A stretch of 64,000 nt of DNA. It comes from an uncultured Prevotella sp. (lineage in GTDB: Bacteria; Bacteroidota; Bacteroidia; Bacteroidales; Bacteroidaceae). Under the pieces are notes generated by a model. It was not told where the DNA came from and searched no databases. It was given only the letters and a program-made list of their open reading frames with translations. Every line of letters begins with the position of its first letter. Positions within the stretch are counted from its first letter, which is position 1. The stretch lies in the NCBI GenBank assembly GCA_947177775.1, contig CAMWVS010000004.1:1-64000 (forward strand). Reading direction: 5' to 3'. Positions 42,488 through 51,302 of this stretch are shown piece by piece. A program made the position numbers and the translations under genes.

Positions 42488-42747
42488 TGTCGTTTTATTG
42501 TTTTTTTGTCGGTGCAAAGGTATGCCAAACCGTGGCACCGTGCAATACTTAAAAATAGTGAAATATCAATCAAACGCAGACAGAAAGCCCATTCTGATAC
42601 CGATGAATAATTAGAAAACCACTGTGATACCTAAATCTTGCTAACGTCGCGGCTTTCTTCTGTATTAAATACCTATAAATTATTATTGCGACGGTATGCT
42701 TTTTTTTGTAATTTTGCACCTTGATATGGTATTATAATAAGGTGACG

Positions 42748-43707
42748 ATGAAAAATCAGAAGATATACGAGGCCGGCGACAAGATGATTTCGCTCATCAA
42801 GGACAACTACGATCTGCTCCAGTCACTGGGCAGTTTCGGCATAAACCTTGGTTTCGGCGACAAGACAGTGCGTGAGATATGCGAGGACAACGGCGTGGAT
42901 ACATACACTTTTCTCGCCGTGGTCAATCTGACCATCAACGGATATTCCGACTATGACAATGACGAGCAGTTGTCTGTTCCAACGCTGATGCACTATCTTG
43001 AGGCCAGCCACATTTATTATCTCGATTTTCAGCTGCCCTACATACGCCGCGAGCTGGAGGAGTCCATCGACCGGAAGAGCAGTCTCGGTATGCTGATAAT
43101 GAAACTCTATGACGACTACGCCAACGAAATCCATAAGCACATGGCGTTCGAGAAGAAGATTCTCTTCCCTTACGTCAACGCTCTTGTGGAGGGACGGCCC
43201 GGCGGCGACTACAGCATAGAGACTTTCTCACGCAACCACGAAGAGCCGGCAGCCAAGCTGAAAGAGCTGAAGATGCTTATTATCAAGTATATGCCGCAGG
43301 ATTCACACCGAAATAATCTGCTCATGGCGACGCTCCACGACATATATAATAATGAGGAATGGCTCAATCTTCATGCCCAGGTGGAAGACAGGATATTCGT
43401 TCCGGCAATACGCCGGTTGGAACAGATGTCGCGCCAGACGGACGTTGCGAAGAACATTTCTACCATGGTTTTCAAGGGTGGGACGGACAATGGCGATCTC
43501 CTTTCCGAACGCGAACGTGACGTTGTGGTGGCTTTGGTTCAGGGTATGGCCAACAAGGAAATTGCCGACCATCTCTGCATCAGTATCAATACCGTAATAA
43601 CCCACAGACGCAACATCGCCCGTAAGTTACAGATACACAGTCCGGCAGGTCTGACCATTTACGCAATAGTTAACGGACTGGTCGATATTTCGTCTGTCAA
43701 GCTCTGA
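42748..43707 (+). CDS. RIC/ScdA-like hemerythrin domain fused to LuxR-type HTH
   Basis: YLEASHIYYLDFQLPYIRREL, EIHKHMAFEKKILFPYVNAL, LHAQVEDRIFVPAIRRLE; C-terminus LSERERDVVVALVQGMANKEIADHLCISINTVITHRRNIARKL; -7 TAATTTTG at 42709. Confidence 0.85.
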   Translation: MKNQKIYEAGDKMISLIKDNYDLLQSLGSFGINLGFGDKTVREICEDNGVDTYTFLAVVNLTINGYSDYDNDEQLSVPTLMHYLEASHIYYLDFQLPYIRRELEESIDRKSSLGMLIMKLYDDYANEIHKHMAFEKKILFPYVNALVEGRPGGDYSIETFSRNHEEPAAKLKELKMLIIKYMPQDSHRNNLLMATLHDIYNNEEWLNLHAQVEDRIFVPAIRRLEQMSRQTDVAKNISTMVFKGGTDNGDLLSERERDVVVALVQGMANKEIADHLCISINTVITHRRNIARKLQIHSPAGLTIYAIVNGLVDISSVKL

Positions 43708-43740
43708 GAAAATCTTTCTTTGGGGGATAAAAATTCTATG

Positions 43741-43767
43741 AAATCCGGTACAAGGTATCGGATTTTT
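43741..43767 (+). terminator. Terminator of the LuxR-type regulator
   Basis: AAATCCG...CGGATTTTTATT. Confidence 0.75.
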
Positions 43768-43771
43768 ATTG

Positions 43772-43779
43772 TATCTTTG
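43772..43779 (+). promoter_or_regulatory. -7 box (TATCTTTG) of nrdD
   Basis: TATCTTTG about 120 nt upstream of the nrdD start. Confidence 0.6.
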
Positions 43780-43901
43780 CGACCGCTTTTATGTTTGGAA
43801 AAGGAAAACTGAAGGCCTTAAACTTAAACGATAAATTATCAAAAACGGAAAACTTTTTCTGAAAAGAACGACGAAAAGTTTTCCAAAATGGAAAAGAAAA
43901 C

Positions 43902-46001
43902 ATGAAGATGAATACCTTTACCATCACCAAACGCGACGGTTCTGTGGACCGTTTTTCGCTTGACAAGATAATGAACGCAGTCATCAAGGCGTTCCAGTCT
44001 GTGGACATTCCGGCCGATCTCGGACGCATATCAAAGATATTGAGTCATCTCGATATCCACGAGGGAATCACCGTCGAGGAGATACAGAATCAGGTTGAGG
44101 AGGCCCTGATGAAAGAAGAGTTCTACAGTGTGGCCAAATCGTTCATGCTATATCGCCAGCGCCACACGGAAGACCGTGAGACAATGGACAAGCTGAAGTT
44201 TCTGGCCGACTACTGCGATGCAGCCAATGCCGCTACAGGCTCGAAATATGATGCCAACGCCAACGTGGAGCACAAAAACATAGCCACGCTCATCGGCGAA
44301 CTGCCGAAGTCGAGCTTCATCCGTCTGAACCGTCGTCTGCTCACTGACCGCATAAAGAAGATGTACGGAAAGGAACTTTCCGACCGCTACATAGATCTGC
44401 TCACCCACCACTTTATATATAAGAACGACGAGACAAGTCTTGCCAACTATTGTGCCTCGATAACAATGTATCCATGGCTTATCGGCGGAACAATGTCAAT
44501 CGGAGGCAATTCCACGGCTCCAACAAACCTGAAGTCGTTCTGCGGCGGATTTGTCAATATGGTCTTCATGGTCTCAAGTATGCTCAGCGGAGCATGCGCT
44601 ACACCGGAGTTCCTTATGTATCTCAACTATTTCATCGGACTGGAATACGGACAGGAATACTATAAGGAGGCTGACAAGGTGGTAGACATGTCAAACAAGA
44701 AGCGCACGATTGACAAGATGATCACCGACTGTTTTGAGCAGATTGTCTACTCAATCAACCAGCCGACCGGCGCACGCAACTATCAGGCCGTGTTCTGGAA
44801 CATAGCCTACTATGACCGTCCTTACTTTGAAAGCCTCTTTGGGGAGTTCTATTTCCCGGATGGAAGTCGTCCGGACTGGAACGGACTGAGCTGGCTGCAG
44901 AAGCGGTTCATGAAATGGTTCAACAAGGAACGCACAAAGACCGTGCTCACTTTCCCCGTCGAGACAATGGCGCTTTTGAGCAAAGATGGCGAAATGGTTG
45001 ACGAGGAATGGGCCGATTTCACGGCAGAGATGTATTCCGAAGGTCACTCGTTCTTCACTTATATGAGTGACAATGCGGATTCGCTGTCAAGCTGTTGCCG
45101 CCTGCGCAATGAAATACAGGACAATGGTTTCAGCTATACGCTGGGCGCAGGAGGAGTGTCGACAGGTTCCAAGAGCGTGCTGACGGTCAACCTCAACCGT
45201 TGCATACAGTATGCAGTGAACAACAAGATGGATTATTGTGAGTTCCTCACCGATATCATCGACGTGTGTCATAAGGTGCAACTGGCCTACAACGAAAACC
45301 TGAAGGAACTTTGGCAGCATGGCATGCTGCCGCTCTTCGACGCAGGATATATCAATATCGGACGGCAGTATCTGACCATCGGAGTGAACGGACTGGTAGA
45401 GGCGGCAGAGTTCATGGGACTCCGCATCAACGATAATCCTGACTACCTGAAGTTCGTTCAGACCATTCTGGGACTGGTGGAGAAGAAGAACAGGGAGTAC
45501 AGAAGCAAGGATGTGATGTTCAACTGTGAGATGATTCCGGCCGAGAATGTCGGTGTAAAGCATGCCAAGTGGGACCGCGAGGATGGCTATTTCGTTCCGC
45601 GCGACTGCTATAACAGCTATTTCTATATCGTCGAGGACGACTCGCTGAACATCATAGACAAGTTCAAACTCCATGGCGCACCCTACATCCAGCACCTCAC
45701 GGGAGGCTCTGCGCTCCACATGAACCTTGAAGAACATCTCTCGCAGGCACAATACCGTCAGCTGCTGAAGGTGGCGGCAAAGGAGGGATGCAACTATTTC
45801 ACGTTCAACATACCGAACACACTATGCAACGACTGCGGAACGATAGACAAGCGTTATCTTCACGAGTGTCCTCATTGTCACTCGAAGAACATCGACTATA
45901 TGACGCGTATAATCGGCTATCTCAAACGCGTGAGCAACTTCTCGGAAGCGCGTCAGCAGGAGGCGGAACGCAGATTCTACGCCGAGGCGACAAGAATGTG
46001 A
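43902..46001 (+). CDS. nrdD: Anaerobic (class III) ribonucleoside-triphosphate reductase with ATP-cone
   Basis: N-terminal ATP-cone TITKRDGSVDRFS; C-terminal CNDCG...CPHCHS and glycyl-radical segment RIIGYLKRVSNF. Confidence 0.95.
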   Translation: MKMNTFTITKRDGSVDRFSLDKIMNAVIKAFQSVDIPADLGRISKILSHLDIHEGITVEEIQNQVEEALMKEEFYSVAKSFMLYRQRHTEDRETMDKLKFLADYCDAANAATGSKYDANANVEHKNIATLIGELPKSSFIRLNRRLLTDRIKKMYGKELSDRYIDLLTHHFIYKNDETSLANYCASITMYPWLIGGTMSIGGNSTAPTNLKSFCGGFVNMVFMVSSMLSGACATPEFLMYLNYFIGLEYGQEYYKEADKVVDMSNKKRTIDKMITDCFEQIVYSINQPTGARNYQAVFWNIAYYDRPYFESLFGEFYFPDGSRPDWNGLSWLQKRFMKWFNKERTKTVLTFPVETMALLSKDGEMVDEEWADFTAEMYSEGHSFFTYMSDNADSLSSCCRLRNEIQDNGFSYTLGAGGVSTGSKSVLTVNLNRCIQYAVNNKMDYCEFLTDIIDVCHKVQLAYNENLKELWQHGMLPLFDAGYINIGRQYLTIGVNGLVEAAEFMGLRINDNPDYLKFVQTILGLVEKKNREYRSKDVMFNCEMIPAENVGVKHAKWDREDGYFVPRDCYNSYFYIVEDDSLNIIDKFKLHGAPYIQHLTGGSALHMNLEEHLSQAQYRQLLKVAAKEGCNYFTFNIPNTLCNDCGTIDKRYLHECPHCHSKNIDYMTRIIGYLKRVSNFSEARQQEAERRFYAEATRM

Positions 46002-46041
46002 TGTAAATGGCGTGTTCGGATAAGATAATAGATTCTATTGT

Positions 46042-46509
46042 ATGCTGAAATATGTCAATACGGGCATTGTCTTTCAGGAAATTCCTGATGAAGTGACGCT
46101 GTCCATAAATCTTTCCAACTGTCCGTGCCGATGCCCGGGCTGCCATAGCCAGTATCTCTGGCAGGATATCGGTGACCCGCTGACGCCAATGGCTCTGGAG
46201 TGTTTTATCCGTGACTACGGCGGCGATATAACCTGTATCTGTTTTATGGGTGGCGATGCGGAACCTGACTATATCAACACGCTTGCCTGTTATCTGCACC
46301 GTGAACATCCGGAACTGAAAGTAGCGTGGTATAGCGGGCGGACGAAAGTGCCTTCAACGGTGCGCAAAGCCGATTTCGACTACATAAAGCTCGGCCCTTA
46401 CATTGAGCATTTGGGATGTCTGAAGGAGCGTACCACCAATCAAAGGCTTTACAAAAGGGCTTCCGGTGACGATTTTACAGACATAACATCCCGGTTCTGG
46501 AAGAAGTGA
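46042..46509 (+). CDS. nrdG: Anaerobic ribonucleotide reductase activating protein
   Basis: Radical SAM CPCRCPGC (CX3CX2C) directly downstream of nrdD. Confidence 0.94.
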   Translation: MLKYVNTGIVFQEIPDEVTLSINLSNCPCRCPGCHSQYLWQDIGDPLTPMALECFIRDYGGDITCICFMGGDAEPDYINTLACYLHREHPELKVAWYSGRTKVPSTVRKADFDYIKLGPYIEHLGCLKERTTNQRLYKRASGDDFTDITSRFWKK

Positions 46510-46543
46510 AAGGGTTTGTTTGACGTTGGAATCTGTTTGTTCT

Positions 46544-46606
46544 AACAAAATCAAGAGGCCATACCGACTCATTGATGAAGTGTCGGTATGGCCTCTTGAT
46601 TTTGTT
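46544..46606. terminator. Convergent bidirectional terminator
   Basis: 25-bp perfect arms AACAAAATCAAGAGGCCATACCGAC / GTCGGTATGGCCTCTTGATTTTGTT. Confidence 0.95.
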
Positions 46607-46630
46607 TTTTTAGGTCTGGTTGTCTTGCTG

Positions 46631-47704
46631 TCACTTTCTCGTTATATGCAGAAATCTTGTCGCTTTTCTCATGATGCTGTTGTCCTTGTTGTTTATGAAA
46701 GCATCAAGAAGTTTGACGTGTCCGTTCCCGTAGCTGCTGTCGGGCAGGGGAATGACGTCATAATCGGCTATGGCAGCAGGAATGAGACATGACCAGCCTT
46801 CTTTGAGAAGAACCTCGTCGCCCGTTGCGCGTATTTTTATCAGACAGTTGTTCTCCATACACATGGTTATGATGAACGAGTCATATTTGATCAGATTGCG
46901 GTGGAAAGGAGCGTCGATGTCAACCACCCGCACGTTGAAGAACTGGGAGTCGATGCAATGGTTGGCTTGTGCTTCCGCACTCTTATATATCGTCCGGTAT
47001 TCATCATAGACGTTGAAGTCCAATGCCTGGGCTGCCAGTTGGGTGTGAAGTTCGCGTGGATGTCCGTCCATACCGGGGCGATTGTAGTCGAATATGCGAT
47101 AGGTAACGTCGCTGCTCTGTTGTACTTCCGCCAGGAGTATGCCGCCGCAGATGGCATGCACGCGTCCTGCCGGAATATAGAACACGTCGCCGGCATGGAC
47201 CTCGTGGCGTGCCAGTGCTTCGGTTATCGTTCCGTCGGAAATCTTCCGTATGTATTCGTCTTCCGAGAGTTTTTCTTTGAATCCGGCATAAAGGTAGGCT
47301 CCCGGCTTAGCATCGATGACATACCACATCTCGGTCTTTCCGAATTTCCCGTGTTCGCGCTGCGCCATCGTGTCGTTCGGGTGGACCTGGATTGATAAAT
47401 CGCGCTCTGCATCGATGAACTTGACCAACAATGGAAGTTTGTTTCCGTAACGTTTGGCTACTGCGGAACCCAGGATTTCGGCCGGCATCTCGCTGATAAC
47501 GTCCGGTAGCAGCCTGCCGGCATGTTTTCCGTTGGCTATTATTGACGGAGATGAGGCCACGGCGCTGACTTCCCAGCTTTCTCCGACAGGCGCTTCGGTC
47601 TCTGTCGCGTTGAGTTTTTTCCAGGGTGCGAGTCTTGTTCCACCCCAGATCACCTGATGCAGGTTGGGTTGGAACATCATTGGATATAGTCTTTGTTCTG
47701 TCAT
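46631..47704 (-). CDS. manA: Mannose-6-phosphate isomerase, class I type
   Basis: FQPNLHQVIWGGTRLAPWK, SIQVHPNDTMAQREHGKFGKTEMWYVID. Confidence 0.93.
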   Translation of the reverse strand: MTEQRLYPMMFQPNLHQVIWGGTRLAPWKKLNATETEAPVGESWEVSAVASSPSIIANGKHAGRLLPDVISEMPAEILGSAVAKRYGNKLPLLVKFIDAERDLSIQVHPNDTMAQREHGKFGKTEMWYVIDAKPGAYLYAGFKEKLSEDEYIRKISDGTITEALARHEVHAGDVFYIPAGRVHAICGGILLAEVQQSSDVTYRIFDYNRPGMDGHPRELHTQLAAQALDFNVYDEYRTIYKSAEAQANHCIDSQFFNVRVVDIDAPFHRNLIKYDSFIITMCMENNCLIKIRATGDEVLLKEGWSCLIPAAIADYDVIPLPDSSYGNGHVKLLDAFINNKDNSIMRKATRFLHITRK

Positions 47705-47957
47705 TATGCTGTTTTCTTATTATATAGATTATTATATAGATGATACGAAAAGAATGTGATAATAATACAAAAGTAATGAATTCCGGCGACAACGGCGTTC
47801 TGGCGCGTATTAAAAATATAAAAATAGAAAACTCTTTCAACAGCTTACAGGTTTTCTTTATATAATCAGCCATATCTTTTTCAAACAACTTGCAGGCATT
47901 TCTTGTGTATTCCGGCTGTTTGTTGATTGTGCGGGATGCTTTTGTTCGTGTTTCAGG

Positions 47958-48590
47958 CTATATCTTGTTAATATCAACGTAGCCGTTCATGACGGCATAT
48001 ATGGTCAATGCCGATACACTTTTGAGTCCGAGTTTGTCCATGACATTCTTTCTGTGGGTGACCACTGTGGTCAGACTGATGTTCAGACGGTCGGCTATTT
48101 CCTTGTTGATGAAACCGCGGACGATGAGTGCCATTACCTCCGTTTCGCGTTCGGTGAGACTTTTCCGAGTGCCGTTGTCGGTGGTTTGACGGTTATTTGT
48201 TGTGGCTGGAAGGTTGCGGCCGTGTGCATGTGCGCTTTGAACGAGTGTCAGCAAAGACTTTATCAGCTGTTTTTCGGGTACGTTGATACACAGACAGTGG
48301 AAACCGCCAGGCTGTGAAGTGTCGAACGATAGTGTGAGTACTATGGTTTTGTTGCGGCGCCGGCAGAAGAAGTCCCTGTTGGGAAGCAATATGTCCATTG
48401 ACACAAAGTAGTGGAAATAGCTGTCCGGTTCATTGGCGTCGAGTTCTGCAAACGAACCGAAAGTGTCCACTTGTGCTATTGGCATGACGTCCTGCAATAT
48501 ATATTTCAACCCTAACACCGCAAGAGTGTTAGGGTTGATTATTGCTATTTTGGGCATGTCGTACATGCCTTTATGGTCTTTCAGGTTCAT
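47958..48590 (-). CDS. LuxR-type regulator with atypical receiver-like N-terminus
   Basis: C-terminal SLTERETEVMALIVRGFINKEIADRLNISLTTVVTHRKNVMDKLGLKS; N-terminus lacks the usual acidic pair. Confidence 0.85.
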   Translation of the reverse strand: MNLKDHKGMYDMPKIAIINPNTLAVLGLKYILQDVMPIAQVDTFGSFAELDANEPDSYFHYFVSMDILLPNRDFFCRRRNKTIVLTLSFDTSQPGGFHCLCINVPEKQLIKSLLTLVQSAHAHGRNLPATTNNRQTTDNGTRKSLTERETEVMALIVRGFINKEIADRLNISLTTVVTHRKNVMDKLGLKSVSALTIYAVMNGYVDINKI

Positions 48591-48596
48591 CCTTTT

Positions 48597-49754
48597 CTAT
48601 GACAGGAATCCGAGCAGCGTTCCGGCTGCGACAGCCGAACCTATCACACCGGCCACGTTCGGACCCATGGCATGCATGAGGAGGAAGTTGCGGCGGTCAT
48701 ATTCCAATCCGAGATTGTTGCTGATGCGTGCGCTCATCGGTACGGCGGAAACGCCGGCGTTGCCGATCAGCGGGTTGAGTTTCTTGTCGGCAGGCAGGAA
48801 GAGGTTCATCAGTTTGACGAACATTACTCCACTGGCAGTGGCAACCATGAAGGCACAGGCACCTACAAGGAATATGAACAGCGTGTTGAGCGTCAGGAAT
48901 TCGCTTGCCTGTGTGGAGCAGCCGACGGTCAGACCGAGCAGCATCACGACGATGTCGTTCAGAGCCGAGCCGGCTGTTTTTGCCAGACGAGTGGTTTTTC
49001 CAGATTCTTTCAGCAGATTACCGAAGAAGAGCATGCCCAGCAGGGGAAGACCGGAAGGCACGAGGAATGTCGTCAGCAGAAGTCCGATGATGGGGAAGAG
49101 TATGCGTTCGGTCTGACTGACCTGACGTGCCGGTTTCATGCGGATGACGCGCTCTTTCTTCGTTGTGAGCAGACGCATCAGCGGTGGCTGGATGAGCGGA
49201 ACAAGGGCCATGTACGAATAGGCGCACACGGCAATGGCACCCATCAGGTTGGGGCTGAGCTTGGAAGACAGGAAGATGGCTGTAGGACCGTCGGCTCCGC
49301 CGATTATGGCTATGCCGGCAGCCTGATTCGGCTCGAATCCCAGTGCCAGTGCCACCATGTAGGCTCCGAAGATTCCGAACTGTGCTGCGGCTCCGATGAG
49401 CACCAGCTTCGGGTTTGCAATCAGTGCGGAGAAGTCTGTCATGGCTCCGATACCGAGGAAAACCAATGGCGGATACCATCCCATGCGCACACCCTGATAG
49501 AATATGTTGAGCACGGAGTTGTCTTCGTAGAGTCCTATTTCCAGTCCGGCATCGGCGCGGAACGGAATGTTGCCCAGGATGATGCCCAGTCCGATAGGTA
49601 TGAGCAACAGGGGCTCGAAGTCTTTCTTTATCGCGAGGTAGATGAGCACGGCTCCCACCACGATCATAATGAGGTTTCCGGCAGAGGCGTTGACAAAGCC
49701 CGTGTAAGTCAGAAACTCGTTGAAGTTTTCTATCAGAAAGTCAGTAAATCCCAT
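48597..49754 (-). CDS. Sodium-pumping decarboxylase beta subunit (OadB/MmdB family)
   Basis: IGLGIILGNIPF, GIAIIGGADGPTAIFLSSKL, GNAGVSAVPMSARIS. Confidence 0.95.
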   Translation of the reverse strand: MGFTDFLIENFNEFLTYTGFVNASAGNLIMIVVGAVLIYLAIKKDFEPLLLIPIGLGIILGNIPFRADAGLEIGLYEDNSVLNIFYQGVRMGWYPPLVFLGIGAMTDFSALIANPKLVLIGAAAQFGIFGAYMVALALGFEPNQAAGIAIIGGADGPTAIFLSSKLSPNLMGAIAVCAYSYMALVPLIQPPLMRLLTTKKERVIRMKPARQVSQTERILFPIIGLLLTTFLVPSGLPLLGMLFFGNLLKESGKTTRLAKTAGSALNDIVVMLLGLTVGCSTQASEFLTLNTLFIFLVGACAFMVATASGVMFVKLMNLFLPADKKLNPLIGNAGVSAVPMSARISNNLGLEYDRRNFLLMHAMGPNVAGVIGSAVAAGTLLGFLS

Positions 49755-49761
49755 ATCGATG

Positions 49762-50232
49762 TCATCCTATTGTGAGCAAAACGGCTCCTTCCATAACCGA
49801 GTCGCCCTGATTAACTACGATCGAAGTCACTGTGCCTGAGACTTCTGCCTCTATATTGTTCTGCATCTTCATGGCTTCAAGCACAACGACGGTGTCGCCG
49901 GTATTGACTTTGTCGCCCACCTTGACGCATACCGTTGTGATTGTGCCGGGCAGCGGAGCCTTGATGGCTGTTCCAGCACCGGCTGCTGCAGTGGGAGCCG
50001 GCTGCTGTGGCGCAACGGAGTGGGTTGTCGTTGTCTTCGACATGTTGGCTGCGGGTTTCGGAGCTTCCACCTTGTGGCGTGTGACGGCGTGTGACGGATT
50101 GATGGGTTGTTTGAGTTCCACCTCAAACGATATGCCGTTTACGTTCACTTTGGCGAGATTGCCTTCCATTTCTTCTATTTCAACGTCGTAGTCGACGCCC
50201 TGTACTTTATATTGAAATTTATTCTGGTTCAT
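49762..50232 (-). CDS. Biotin carboxyl carrier protein (decarboxylase delta/gamma-type)
   Basis: Biotinylation motif VVLEAMKMQN after a Pro/Ala-rich linker. Confidence 0.95.
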   Translation of the reverse strand: MNQNKFQYKVQGVDYDVEIEEMEGNLAKVNVNGISFEVELKQPINPSHAVTRHKVEAPKPAANMSKTTTTHSVAPQQPAPTAAAGAGTAIKAPLPGTITTVCVKVGDKVNTGDTVVVLEAMKMQNNIEAEVSGTVTSIVVNQGDSVMEGAVLLTIG

Positions 50233-50266
50233 ACCTGCGTGTCTTATTATATATGGTTAGTATTTC

Positions 50267-51241
50267 TTACTCATGGAACTGGGTCATCTGTATGTATTCG
50301 ACGTTCCAGTCTGTCTCTTTGGGTTTGATTGTGATGACACCGCTTTCGATGTCGTGGACATTGTTCTGATACTGTTTGATGGCCATTGCGATGACGGCTA
50401 TATAGATTTCCTTGTCTATACCTTTCGACTTGAGTCCGTCCTGCAGGATGACGCTTGTCTTGTTTCCTATTTCGGCTGCCGTCTCCACCATCTTCACACC
50501 GGCTTTCAGCGGTTGTATGCTGGCTACTTTCTTGGCTGCCGAGCGGTGGCTCATGATTAGTCCGAAGACCGTGAAGAAGATGAAGAGCATGGCCAGACAG
50601 GAGAACACAATCCCCATTGCGAGCACCGAGATGCCGAATCCGTGAGGGTCTTCACGCTTGAGTTTGGCAACTTTCGATTCGCTGACCGTAGTGTGGTTTG
50701 CGATTCCCGGTGTGACGGTGTCAACCGTTTTGACCTGCCATTGTGCCGCGCCGTCGTGAAGACGTGCGTACGACTGGTTGGGGCCGAGAACCGGAATGGT
50801 GACCGAGTCGATCAGCTGGGTTGCATTTCCGTTGTAGAGAGCAATCCACGTCGGGCGTTCCGGGTCGATGTTCACAGAGAGATGCAAAGCTCCTTTTGCT
50901 GGCTCGCTGTTGCAAAAGAAGAGCAGATGCTGGCGTGCACCCAGATTGGTGCGTGGTTCCCCGTTGGGGATGATGCTCATGCGCTTGATGCGTTCCGGCA
51001 CGCTCATGTCCGGGTCGAGCACGGAGCGGTCAGTGGTGAGGAACATGCCGCGTATGTTATACGTAGTGTATGAAACATTGGCAATCTCCACCCAGGCCTT
51101 GCACCGTCCGTATTCGTCCTGCATACTGGCCGTGTTGGCGGTCATGACCTCGTTCAGTTTGATGCTCTTCTCCATTTGTCCGAACATCATTGAATGGCCG
51201 GCCACCATTAGAAGCCCTAACAGTAATCCGAATTTTTTCAT
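50267..51241 (-). CDS. Lamin-tail-domain-like N-terminus fused to an OadG-type decarboxylase gamma subunit
   Basis: Signal peptide; KLNEVMTANTASMQDEYGRCKAWVEIANVSYTTYNIRGMFLTTD (LTD-like); TM GISVLAMGIVFSCLAMLFIFFTVFGLIM. Confidence 0.8.
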   Translation of the reverse strand: MKKFGLLLGLLMVAGHSMMFGQMEKSIKLNEVMTANTASMQDEYGRCKAWVEIANVSYTTYNIRGMFLTTDRSVLDPDMSVPERIKRMSIIPNGEPRTNLGARQHLLFFCNSEPAKGALHLSVNIDPERPTWIALYNGNATQLIDSVTIPVLGPNQSYARLHDGAAQWQVKTVDTVTPGIANHTTVSESKVAKLKREDPHGFGISVLAMGIVFSCLAMLFIFFTVFGLIMSHRSAAKKVASIQPLKAGVKMVETAAEIGNKTSVILQDGLKSKGIDKEIYIAVIAMAIKQYQNNVHDIESGVITIKPKETDWNVEYIQMTQFHE

Positions 51242-51302
51242 TTGGTGTAGTCAGTTTATTATATAAGTTTATTTAAAAAGAGTTTCCCTCATGTCTCAGT
51301 CG

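Noticed and set aside
47776-47865. Possible 29-aa peptide MNSGDNGVLARIKNIKIENSFNSLQVFFI
   Set aside because: Too short, no promoter in the right orientation, lies in the manA upstream region.
48672-49775. 367-aa + strand ORF
   Set aside because: Antisense to oadB; Q/H/E-rich composition typical of mirror ORFs.
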